A DNA stretch of 64,000 nt from Pelotomaculum terephthalicicum JT. Lineage in GTDB: Bacteria > Bacillota > Desulfotomaculia > Desulfotomaculales > Pelotomaculaceae. Numbering within the stretch: the first letter of the stretch is position 1; the number at the start of each line of letters is the position of its first letter. This document shows positions 7,261 to 14,995 of this stretch, one piece after another. The notes under the pieces are model-generated. The model saw nothing but the letters and a program-made list of their open reading frames with translations. It did no database searches and was not told where the DNA came from. The DNA lies in the NCBI RefSeq assembly GCF_022410535.1, contig NZ_JAKNBL010000001.1:372001-436000 (forward strand), in the 5' to 3' direction. Both the position numbers and the translations under genes were made by a program.

Positions 7261-8052
7261 CTACATAACCACCTTCTCGGGATGGCTGTAGATATTCATC
7301 CTTTCACCGCGCGCAAACCCCACTAAAGCAATACCGAACTCGCCGGCTAAATCAACCGCCAGGCTGGTGGGCGCGGCGCGCGACACAACTAAGGGGATAC
7401 CGCTGTGGCCGGCTTTAATCAGGATCTCCGAAGACACACGCCCGCTCAGCAGCAAACATTTGTCGTCAGGCATTAAATTGTTTAATAATGCATGACCTAA
7501 AACCTTGTCCACGGCATTGTGGCGGCCGATGTCATCGAACATGGCCAGTAGCCCGTTATCATCACCCATAGCCGCGCTGTGCACACCGTGAGTCTTGCTG
7601 TGAGTAACGGATCCCTCTTCCAGCATGCCGATCAAACGTAATAGATGCGGGGCGGCAAACCGCTTGGAAGACTTTACCGGCTCCATCTGAGTAACATCGT
7701 TGACGAAATACAGGCAGGCCCGCCCCTTGCCGCAGCAGCTGGCAATCTGCCGCTTCAAAAATGTTTCCGTTTGCTTCACCGGTGCAGTAGTTTCCACCCA
7801 CATCAAACCATCAGTTTCATTAAAGGTAATATCCTTTATATCAGAATATTTTTTAACTATTCCTTCGTTGATTAAAAAACCAATCGCCAATTCTTTAAAC
7901 GCGCCTGATGAACAGATTAAAGTAGCTAATTCAGTATCATTCACATATACCGTCAGCGGTATCTCGTCGACAATTAAGTCATGAGCAGGCTTTGCTTTGC
8001 CTTGATCATAGGTGACTATTCCCCGTTCCTGATAGAGAGAAATTTGGGACAC
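7261..8052 (-). CDS. fdhD: Formate dehydrogenase accessory sulfurtransferase FdhD
   Basis: FdhD transfers persulfide sulfur from a cysteine desulfurase to the Mo/W-bis-MGD cofactor of formate dehydrogenase. Family signatures are DEIPLTVYVNDTELATL, GFLINEGIV and FDDIGRHNAVDKVLG, and the sulfur-accepting cysteines are in the SCCGKGRAC loop. The GTG at 8052 gives a usable spacing from AAAGGAG; the GTG at 8064 overlaps that site. It is last in a nifS-dsrC-fdhD minus-strand run. No formate dehydrogenase is in the window, so the client enzyme lies elsewhere. Confidence 0.93.
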   Translation of the reverse strand: MSQISLYQERGIVTYDQGKAKPAHDLIVDEIPLTVYVNDTELATLICSSGAFKELAIGFLINEGIVKKYSDIKDITFNETDGLMWVETTAPVKQTETFLKRQIASCCGKGRACLYFVNDVTQMEPVKSSKRFAAPHLLRLIGMLEEGSVTHSKTHGVHSAAMGDDNGLLAMFDDIGRHNAVDKVLGHALLNNLMPDDKCLLLSGRVSSEILIKAGHSGIPLVVSRAAPTSLAVDLAGEFGIALVGFARGERMNIYSHPEKVVM

Positions 8053-8095
8053 CCTGCGCTCCACTCCTTTCTAAACCCCTTGTCGTTTGATTATC

Positions 8096-8413
8096 TCAGA
8101 CACAACCTTTCGGTTTGGGCAGGCCGGCCAGCTTGCAGGCCCCCTTGGCCGGACCGGCGGGGAAAAGCTGGTAGATACGCTTTAATGTGCAGCCGGTCTC
8201 TTTGCAAAGCTCGGATATCTTCGGGGCCACCTGGAATTGCTCATGATAATTACGCAGGTAGGCGATCACCCGCCAATGCTCATCGTTCAGCTCACCGATC
8301 CCTTCAGCGGCAGCTAAACCTCTGGCAATATCCTCACTCCAAGAGGCCGGGTCCAAAAGAAATCCATCCTCGTCTATTGCCACCGTTACACCGCTCAGCT
8401 CAATTTCAGGCAT
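8096..8413 (-). CDS. dsrC: DsrC/TusE family sulfur carrier
   Basis: A 105-residue protein with the DsrC fold. The C-terminal arm contains both redox cysteines, GPAKGACKLAGLPKPKGCV, as in true DsrC of sulfite reducers, where the trisulfide is formed between them. This points to a dissimilatory sulfur metabolism organism, although DsrC-like proteins occur more widely. The ATG at 8413 follows GGAGGTGAATGAT and overlaps the end of nifS. It lies between a cysteine desulfurase and FdhD, suggesting a possible sulfur-relay job (inference). Confidence 0.9.
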   Translation of the reverse strand: MPEIELSGVTVAIDEDGFLLDPASWSEDIARGLAAAEGIGELNDEHWRVIAYLRNYHEQFQVAPKISELCKETGCTLKRIYQLFPAGPAKGACKLAGLPKPKGCV

Positions 8414-8414
8414 A

Positions 8415-9590
8415 TCATTCACCTCCATCTTCGTTTAAAGGCGACATGGCACGCAGTCTTTCAACGATTGGCCCCATGGCATTCAGGAAATAATCCACAT
8501 CTTCTTCTGTATTGTCCTTACCCAGGGTCAAGCGGAGAGAACCATGGGCGTCCTCGTGCGGAATGCCCATTGACAATAGCACATGTGAAGGTTCCAACGA
8601 ACCTGAAGTACAGGCCGAACCGGTGGAAGCCGCGACACCTTTCATGTCCAGGCTCAACAGCATCGACTCGCCTTCGATATATTCAAATATGAAACTGGCA
8701 TGGTTCGGCAGGCGAATGGCGGGATGCCCTGTTAATCTAACATGGCTGAACCGTTTTGTCACCTCTCTGATTAATTTATCACGCAAGATCAACAGCCGTT
8801 TATTTTCAACTTCCATATTTTCCATAAGCAGTTCCGCCGCCTTACCCAGACCCACAATACCCGGAACATTCTCAGTGCCCGCCCGGCGCAGGCGTTCCTG
8901 CGCGCCCCCGTGGAAAAGCGTTGGCCTCCATCGCGTTCCTTTGCGGACATAAAGAGCGCCGACACCTTTAGGACCGTATATTTTATGTCCTGAGACAGTC
9001 AACAAATCAACCCCCAGTTCATCCACATTCACCGGGATTTTTCCAAAACTTTGCACAGCATCAACATGGAAGATTATTCCGCGCGCTTTCGCTATTTTAC
9101 CGATCCCGGCAACAGGCATGATCGTGCCCACTTCATTGTTGGCGTGCATGATGCTAATTAATATGGTGTTGTCTGTTATGGCATTTTCCACATCATCGAC
9201 ACTAACCATCCCGTATTGATCGACGGGAAGCACCGTGACGCTAAAACCCTGTTTCGCTAATGCCTTTACCGCGTTGAGCGCCGCGTGATGCTCCACCGCG
9301 CTGGTAATTACGTGGTTTCCCTTCCCGATATTGGTTAAGGCCGCTCCATGAATCGCCATATTATCCGATTCTGTGCCGCCGCTCGTAAAAATAATTTCGT
9401 CCGGTTTCGCGCCAATGGCCTTGGCCACCTTTTCGCGCGCTTCGTCCAGAGCCTTGCGGGCGATTTGTCCGAAATAGTGCAGGGTGGAAGGATTGCCGTA
9501 ATTATCATTAATCAAGAAACGGTAAACCTCCTCTGCCACCAGAGGGTGGACAGGGGTAGTCGCACTATAGTCAAAATAAACTCTCCGCAT
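8415..9590 (-). CDS. Cysteine desulfurase (NifS/IscS class V aminotransferase)
   Basis: A PLP enzyme of about 391 residues that removes sulfur from cysteine as a protein persulfide. MRRVYFDYSATTPVHP is the classic N-terminus. The PLP lysine is in VSGHKIYGPKGVG and the active-site cysteine loop is STGSACTSGSLEPSHV, the long-loop IscS/NifS type. The ATG at 9590 sits eight bases after AGGAGG; a TTG one codon earlier is possible. It heads the operon with dsrC and fdhD. The substrate could include selenocysteine, but sulfur is the default. Confidence 0.93.
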   Translation of the reverse strand: MRRVYFDYSATTPVHPLVAEEVYRFLINDNYGNPSTLHYFGQIARKALDEAREKVAKAIGAKPDEIIFTSGGTESDNMAIHGAALTNIGKGNHVITSAVEHHAALNAVKALAKQGFSVTVLPVDQYGMVSVDDVENAITDNTILISIMHANNEVGTIMPVAGIGKIAKARGIIFHVDAVQSFGKIPVNVDELGVDLLTVSGHKIYGPKGVGALYVRKGTRWRPTLFHGGAQERLRRAGTENVPGIVGLGKAAELLMENMEVENKRLLILRDKLIREVTKRFSHVRLTGHPAIRLPNHASFIFEYIEGESMLLSLDMKGVAASTGSACTSGSLEPSHVLLSMGIPHEDAHGSLRLTLGKDNTEEDVDYFLNAMGPIVERLRAMSPLNEDGGE

Positions 9591-9786
9591 CAATGAATCC
9601 TCCTTAACACGATCCTTATATCATAGCTAACTACTATACTTTAAAAATCATACTAGCACAACGCTGGGATATTGTCAATTAGATAAGGTGTTCTCTTAAA
9701 TCATGGATTTGTAATTAATAATTGACAAAAAAAAATTATTATTATACTATCTGAATTAAGCATATAATTATTATAAACTTAATCTT

Positions 9787-9897
9787 CTTATCGAGAGAAG
9801 GGGAGGGCAGGACCCGAGGAACCTTCGGCAACCTTCAAGCCTTTGCGTTTGAGATGGTGCCAATTTCCGCCGGACGCACCGGGAAGATGAGAAGGAG
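9787..9897 (+). promoter_or_regulatory. SAM-I (S-box) riboswitch
   Basis: The conserved SAM-I elements occur in order: CTTATCGAGAG at the start of P1, GGGGAGGGCAGGACCC, then CGGCAACC, GATGGTGCCAATTTCC, and GGGAAGATGAGAAGG closing P1. High S-adenosylmethionine is expected to stabilise the aptamer and let the following terminator form. It is upstream of metX. Confidence 0.95.
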
Positions 9898-9905
9898 AGG
9901 CTTTT

Positions 9906-9936
9906 AAAGACCCTCTGCTTCATAAAGAGGGTCTTT
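9906..9936 (+). terminator. Riboswitch-controlled terminator
   Basis: A perfect 10-bp stem AAAGACCCTC/GAGGGTCTTT with an 11-base loop, immediately after the SAM-I aptamer and before the metX ribosome site. It is the expression platform. Confidence 0.9.
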
Positions 9937-9969
9937 AATTTCGCAGAAGATTCAAGGAGGCTTTTATAT

Positions 9970-11130
9970 ATGGATGCGGGGAACGTTGGTTGGACAGTGC
10001 CGCGCAAGGTGCGGCTTGCGGATATAAACAATCCGCTTCCCCTTGATTGCGGTAAAAAAATTACTCCTGTCGAGGTGGAATACGAGACTTACGGCAAACT
10101 GAATGACACGCGCGATAATGCCATTCTTATCCTTCACGCACTCTCGGGTGATGCCCACGCGGCCGGCAGGAGCACAAAGGCGGATGAAATGAACCGCCCC
10201 TGGCTAAAGGATCGTCCCGGCTGGTGGGACCGGATGATCGGGCCGGGGAAAGCCTTCGATACCAACATATATTTTATTATATGTTCCAATATCCTGGGTA
10301 GCTGTTACGGCACAACGGGGCCGGCCGACACCAACCCGGAAACCGGCCGGCCCTATGGTCTCGCATTTCCGGTTGTCACAGTGGGAGACTGGGTTAGACT
10401 CCAGGAGAGACTAATCAGCCATCTCGGCATTAAACGCCTGCGCGCTGTGGCAGGCGGTTCCCTGGGCGGACAGCAAGCCCTGGAGTGGGCACTGGCTTAT
10501 CCCGATCGCGTTGAGTCAGCCATCGTCATTGCCTCGTCAACCCGTTTGAGCGCCCAGGGGCTGGCGTTTAACGCTGTGGCCAGACACGCCATTACCACCG
10601 ATCCGAATTTTCGGGAAGGCAATTATTATAACGATTCAGCCCCTGACCGGGGACTGGCGGTCGCCCGGATGCTGGCCCATATTACCTACCTTTCAGAAAT
10701 TTCCATGAGCAGGAAATTCGGGCGCAGATATCGCAACGGGGATGGACCGGGATTTCACCTCGGCACAGATTTCGAAGTCGAAGGGTACCTTCAACATCAG
10801 GGCAACAGTTTCGTAGACAGGTTTGACGCCAACAGCTATTTGTACATAACACGCGCGATGGACTACTATGACGCCTCAAGCTGGGGGGACGGAGACATTA
10901 ATCAAGCCTGTCGCAGAATTGAGAGCAGGATGCTGCTGGTTTCATTTTCTTCCGACTGGCTCTACCCGCCGGAAGAAACGAAAGAGCTGGCGATAGCCCT
11001 GAGCCGGTGCGGGAAACATGTCAGCTACGCAAATATTCAGTCATCATATGGCCATGACGCCTTTTTACTGGAAGTGGAAAATTTATCCCGGCTCGTACGC
11101 GGTTTTTTGAAAGCGAGGGGTGCGCAATGA
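9970..11130 (+). CDS. metX: Homoserine O-acetyltransferase MetX
   Basis: A 386-residue alpha/beta-hydrolase that acetylates homoserine (some members succinylate) in methionine biosynthesis. The nucleophile elbow is GGSLGGQQALEWA. The N-terminal PLDCGKKITPVEVEYETYG and LILHALSGDAHAAG segments are typical, and the catalytic Asp and His lie near SSDWLYPPEE and SYGHDAFLLE. The start follows CAAGGAGG. Expression is under the SAM-I riboswitch just upstream. The downstream metW-like gene overlaps by four bases. Confidence 0.95.
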   Translation: MDAGNVGWTVPRKVRLADINNPLPLDCGKKITPVEVEYETYGKLNDTRDNAILILHALSGDAHAAGRSTKADEMNRPWLKDRPGWWDRMIGPGKAFDTNIYFIICSNILGSCYGTTGPADTNPETGRPYGLAFPVVTVGDWVRLQERLISHLGIKRLRAVAGGSLGGQQALEWALAYPDRVESAIVIASSTRLSAQGLAFNAVARHAITTDPNFREGNYYNDSAPDRGLAVARMLAHITYLSEISMSRKFGRRYRNGDGPGFHLGTDFEVEGYLQHQGNSFVDRFDANSYLYITRAMDYYDASSWGDGDINQACRRIESRMLLVSFSSDWLYPPEETKELAIALSRCGKHVSYANIQSSYGHDAFLLEVENLSRLVRGFLKARGAQ

Positions 11131-11738
11131 CCCAGAAAAGGAGCAGCCGTTTCGACCATGACGTCATATATGATATTATTTCCGAAGGTTCTGCCGTGCT
11201 CGACCTTGGCTGCGGAGACGGCGAGCTTTTAATGAAGCTAATTAAGAACAAAAATGTGCGGGGTTTAGGGATCGAAAAAGATATCGACCAGGTAACAAAA
11301 AGCATAATTAAAGGAGTACCCGTCCTGCATATGGACCTTGACGAAGGACTGACCGGTTTACCTGACCGCTTTTTTGATTTTGTTATTCTGGAAAAAACTC
11401 TTCAGGCGGTGAAAAAACCGCTTTTCGTCCTTGACGAAATGCTGCGGGTGGGAGGCGCGGGCATCGTCAGCTTCCCTAATTTCGGATACCGGCAGGTCGT
11501 TGACTCTCTTGTTTCGACCGGCAGGATGCCGGTAACATCAACCCTGCCCTACCAATGGTACGACACCCCGAATATTCACCTGTTTACGGTAGACGACTTT
11601 CTTGATTGGGCACACAAAAATCAAGTCACTGTGGAGCAGGGCTTGTTCCGGGTGGATGATGCAATAATCCCTTTTACAGAAGCTGTCGCGTCGGAAGCCA
11701 GTGAGGTATTGTTTGTGGTAAAAAGATTATCCTCTTGA
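11127..11738 (+). CDS. metW: MetW-like methyltransferase-fold protein
   Basis: A 203-residue protein with a Rossmann methyltransferase motif (VLDLGCGDGELLMKL) and the MetW hallmarks VILEKTLQAV, LDEMLRVGG and GRMPVTSTLPYQWYDTPNIH. MetW is needed with MetX for methionine synthesis in several bacteria. It overlaps metX (ATGA), is co-transcribed, and shares SAM-I control. Confidence 0.92.
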   Translation: MTQKRSSRFDHDVIYDIISEGSAVLDLGCGDGELLMKLIKNKNVRGLGIEKDIDQVTKSIIKGVPVLHMDLDEGLTGLPDRFFDFVILEKTLQAVKKPLFVLDEMLRVGGAGIVSFPNFGYRQVVDSLVSTGRMPVTSTLPYQWYDTPNIHLFTVDDFLDWAHKNQVTVEQGLFRVDDAIIPFTEAVASEASEVLFVVKRLSS

Positions 11739-11764
11739 ACTCCCGGTATATTATTGCATGCTTT

Positions 11765-12163
11765 TCAATAAGACTTCCCAATGAACAACTGTGTCACAAC
11801 AACGCCATAACGTGTTTTGCAGACGCCAACCCCGATGCTGTCATGCAGGGTGTTAAGAACATTTGGCCGGTGATCGCCGCTGTCCATAATCATTTCATGC
11901 GCCCGCCGGGTAGTAGCGGCCTTGGCGATATTCTCCGCACCCATCGCCCTGGCCGTAACGCCGGCTTTCCGCAGCATATCCAGCGGGAGGCCGTAAACAG
12001 GCGACCTGTGATTGAAATAATTGTTTATAAACATATCTTCGCTTTTTTTGCGAGCCAGATCTACCAAGCGCATATCCAAAAAAAACGCCGGCAAGCCTGC
12101 CTTTTCCCGTTCCTGATTAACCAAATCGAACAATAGCTTTTCATCGGCGGAAAGGTCTGACAC
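11765..12163 (-). CDS. CAP/SCP domain protein (YkwD-like)
   Basis: A 132-residue protein that is almost entirely a CAP domain. It has the characteristic YFNHRSP, AENIAKA, and GDHRPNVLN segments. In the family these His and Glu residues form the cavity. No signal peptide is visible from this start, which is unusual because most bacterial CAP proteins are secreted. The start has only a weak ribosome site (GGGAAGCA). It converges on the metW gene with about 25 bases between stops. Confidence 0.8.
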   Translation of the reverse strand: MSDLSADEKLLFDLVNQEREKAGLPAFFLDMRLVDLARKKSEDMFINNYFNHRSPVYGLPLDMLRKAGVTARAMGAENIAKAATTRRAHEMIMDSGDHRPNVLNTLHDSIGVGVCKTRYGVVVTQLFIGKSY

Positions 12164-12329
12164 ATTGCTTCCCGTTGTGAAACAACCCCCTATAACATAT
12201 AGTGTTCCCCAAGAGGCATACGGCAGAATAGATTAATTTAGTTCCGATGGATGCCGGCTTTACTGCTGGCAATTATTTTTAAAACCTATATACTATAAAA
12301 TATCAATGTATTCAGAAGAAGGTGACATT

Positions 12330-12737
12330 ATGCCAGACATGGAAAAAATAAAAGAGAAAATCTCCACGGACCCTTTTGCCGGCATGCTTGGGGTCAGATT
12401 CGACGAAATGGGGGAAGGTTACGCAAAGCTGAGCATGCGCGTCCGTGACGATATGCTGAACTTCAACGGCTCTTTACACGGCGGCGTCATTTATTCTTTA
12501 GCCGACATCGCTTTCAGCGCCGCCAGCAATTCACACGGCACCGTCGCGGTTGCCCTGCACGCCGACATAACTTATTTAAAGGCCGTACCGCCCGGCAGCA
12601 CACTGGTGGCAACCGGCGCGGAAAAAAACAAGACCAGGAGAACAGGTCTTTACAGTATCACTATTGATGACGCGGAGGGAAACCTAATTGCCGTGTTTGA
12701 AGGTGTTGTTTATCGGAAGGACCAGCCGCTGTTTTAA
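12330..12737 (+). CDS. PaaI-type hotdog-fold thioesterase
   Basis: A 135-residue hotdog-fold protein. The signature FNGSLHGGVIYSLADIAFSA contains the HGG and catalytic Asp of PaaI/YbgC-like acyl-CoA thioesterases. The ATG at 12330 has GAAGGTG at good spacing; the ATG at 12306 does not. Substrate is unknown, possibly phenylacetyl- or other aryl-CoA. The M20 peptidase follows on the same strand after about 20 bases. Confidence 0.85.
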   Translation: MPDMEKIKEKISTDPFAGMLGVRFDEMGEGYAKLSMRVRDDMLNFNGSLHGGVIYSLADIAFSAASNSHGTVAVALHADITYLKAVPPGSTLVATGAEKNKTRRTGLYSITIDDAEGNLIAVFEGVVYRKDQPLF

Positions 12738-12758
12738 CGGAAGGGGGGGCTGACAGAT

Positions 12759-14096
12759 ATGCCGCCAATCAGCGACCAGTCTCTCATCTACAGGCGCCCG
12801 GCTGAATTGCTGCAAAACCTGATCCGGTTTAATACAACCAACCCGCCCGGTGATGAGGCGGCGTGCATTACCTACATTAACAACCTGCTGACTGAAGCCG
12901 GGCTTGATACAACTATTCTTGCCCGCGCTCCCGGCCGTCCCAACCTGATCACCCGCCTCGCGGGAAAGGGCGACGCCCCGCCGCTGCTGCTTTACGGACA
13001 TGCGGATGTCGTTACCGCGGCAAACCAGACCTGGCGCCACCCGCCCTTTGCGGGAAAGATTGCGGACGGCTGCGTCTGGGGCCGGGGCGCGCTGGACATG
13101 AAAGGCGGTCTGGCCATGATGCTGGCCGCTTGCCTGCGCGCCCGGGCTGAAAACCTGGCTTTGCCCGGCGACGTTGTGCTGGCCGTTTTAAGCGACGAGG
13201 AGAGCGGCGGCGATTACGGCGCCAAGTACCTGGTGAACAACCACGCGAACATTTTCAAAGGCATCCGCTACGCCATTGGGGAACTCGGCGGTTATACGCT
13301 GTATCTCGGCGGAAAAAAATTTTATATGATCATGGTCGCGGAAAAAAAACTGTGCTGGATGAAGGTTACCGTGCGAGGACCAGGCGGTCACGGCTCTATC
13401 CCCCTGCGCGGCGGCGCCATGGCTAAGCTTGCTCAATTGCTGCAACAGCTTGAGCGGCAGCGCCTGCCGGCGCATATCACACCGGTGGTGCGCCGGATGA
13501 TTGAAACAATGCGCACCGTTTTGCCTGATTCAACCAGCTCGGCCCTGCGCCGGCTGCTCAACCCGGCCTTGACGGACCACACACTTGATCAGCTGGAGCA
13601 AAGCTGGCAGTTTCTTGACCCGCTGCTGCATAACACGGTCAATGCCACGATTGTGCACGGAGGCAGCAAGATTAACGTGATTCCAAGCGAAATCACCCTT
13701 GAACTGGACGGCCGCCTCCTGCCCGGCTGCACGCCGTCGGACATGATCAATGAACTCCGCGAGATTACCGGCGGCCAGTTCGAATTTGGGATAATTCAGC
13801 ACGGCGCGGACCCCGGCGGCCCGGACATGGGTTTGTTTGACACCCTGGCTGAAATCCTGCGCGCGGCAGATCCGGACGGTTTTCCCGTGCCGCTGTTGCT
13901 GAGCGGCTGCACGGACGGACACTTTTTCGCGCAGCTGGGCATCCAAACCTATGGCTTCATGCCGATGAACCTGCCCCCGGAAATAGAAGTCTCCAAGCTG
14001 ATCCACGCCGCCGACGAGCGGATCCCGGTTGAAGCGCTTACTTTTGGCACAGAGGCGATTTATCAAGCCCTGCAGCGTTTCGCGACCCCAAATTAG
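12759..14096 (+). CDS. M20-family metallopeptidase/deacylase (ArgE/DapE/ACY1-like)
   Basis: A 445-residue enzyme with the di-zinc residues of M20: GHADVV (His plus catalytic Asp), GRGALDMKGG (Asp), DEESGGDYG (Glu-Glu) and CTDGHFF near the end. The dimerisation lid domain carries GPGGHGSIP. The family hydrolyses peptide or acyl-amino-acid bonds; substrate cannot be read from sequence. No signal peptide. It likely shares a transcript with the upstream thioesterase. Confidence 0.88.
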   Translation: MPPISDQSLIYRRPAELLQNLIRFNTTNPPGDEAACITYINNLLTEAGLDTTILARAPGRPNLITRLAGKGDAPPLLLYGHADVVTAANQTWRHPPFAGKIADGCVWGRGALDMKGGLAMMLAACLRARAENLALPGDVVLAVLSDEESGGDYGAKYLVNNHANIFKGIRYAIGELGGYTLYLGGKKFYMIMVAEKKLCWMKVTVRGPGGHGSIPLRGGAMAKLAQLLQQLERQRLPAHITPVVRRMIETMRTVLPDSTSSALRRLLNPALTDHTLDQLEQSWQFLDPLLHNTVNATIVHGGSKINVIPSEITLELDGRLLPGCTPSDMINELREITGGQFEFGIIQHGADPGGPDMGLFDTLAEILRAADPDGFPVPLLLSGCTDGHFFAQLGIQTYGFMPMNLPPEIEVSKLIHAADERIPVEALTFGTEAIYQALQRFATPN

Positions 14097-14203
14097 GCTG
14101 TGTCTGCCCGGACACACAAAAAAGGGGCGATATATTTACCGTCCCTCTTGTTTTTGCCTGGCTGGCGACAAGCACATACTCATCGACCGTTTTCTATCAA
14201 TTG

Positions 14204-14482
14204 TCACGAAAGCTCGCCATTATTCCTTACCGGCCGGGTGTCTTCCAGAATCTCGTATAATTCCGCCGCCATTTTTGCCGGCACATTTTCCCGGACCGAT
14301 ACTATTCTTAGTTTAAGGTTCCTGTTTCCAAAACCAATCGTGATGGTGTCGCCCTGTTTCACTTCCGCTCCGGCTTTGGCCGTGCGGCCGTTAACCGCAA
14401 CCTGGCCGCGGTCGCAAACCTCTTTAGCCAGGGTGCGCCGTTTGATCACCCGGGAAACTTTAAGGAACTTGTCAAGGCGCAA
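14204..14482 (-). CDS. rqcP: S4-domain RNA-binding protein RqcP (YabO)
   Basis: A 92-residue Hsp15-like S4 protein. RLDKFLKVSRVIKRRTLAKEVCDRGQVAVNGRTAK is the classic S4 fold. RqcP works with RqcH in ribosome quality control, adding alanine tails to stalled nascent chains. The TTG start at 14482 follows AAAGGTGG. In Bacillus this gene lies near yabN/mazG and spoVT, as it does here. Confidence 0.92.
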   Translation of the reverse strand: MRLDKFLKVSRVIKRRTLAKEVCDRGQVAVNGRTAKAGAEVKQGDTITIGFGNRNLKLRIVSVRENVPAKMAAELYEILEDTRPVRNNGELS

Positions 14483-14611
14483 GCATATATACCACCTTTA
14501 GCTTATACATCAGGTGCCAGGCTAACACAAAATTTAGCATTTTCAGATAAATCATAATACTGTCTTGAAAATCAGGACTTTTCAGGTCCGATAATTGATT
14601 TTCACAAACAA

Positions 14612-14887
14612 TTACTTGCCCACAGCGTCGCGCAGAGCTTTCCCGGCCTTGAAAACAGGCACGCGGGCAGCCTCGATGTTAATTTCCTCACCGGTCTGCG
14701 GGTTTCTTCCCTTGCGGGCAGCTCTGTCCCTAATTTCAAAAGTACCGAAACCCACCAGTTGGACCTTATCGCCCTTTGACAGCGCCTCTTCGATCGCGCC
14801 AAGCACCGCACCCACGGCTTTTTCCGAATCTTTTTTGGTTAATTCCGTCTTTTCGGCAACGTTTGAAATCAACTCGGCCTTATTCAT
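14612..14887 (-). CDS. hup: HU-family DNA-binding protein
   Basis: A 91-residue histone-like protein with [25 protein letters not shown] at the start. The DNA-intercalating arm [14 protein letters not shown] includes the conserved proline. It forms a dimer that bends DNA in the nucleoid. It lies between yabN and rqcP; the ribosome site is TAGGAGGG. Normal length. Confidence 0.97.
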   Translation of the reverse strand: MNKAELISNVAEKTELTKKDSEKAVGAVLGAIEEALSKGDKVQLVGFGTFEIRDRAARKGRNPQTGEEINIEAARVPVFKAGKALRDAVGK

Positions 14888-14995
14888 TTGAACCCTCCTA
14901 ATATAAAATAGAGATATTAATTTATAACTTATTCGCTAAAATCCTCGTAGTTCCTTCCGCAAAGAAAATGTTTCCTAGGTTTTTTATTAGTTTTT

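Noticed and set aside
11735-12136. Plus-strand ORF over the CAP gene
   Set aside because: Antisense to a recognisable CAP domain, with no domain of its own.
14099-14116. TGTGTC/GACACA hairpin followed by A's after the M20 gene
   Set aside because: The T-tract is on the wrong side for a terminator of either neighbouring gene; stem is only 6 bp.
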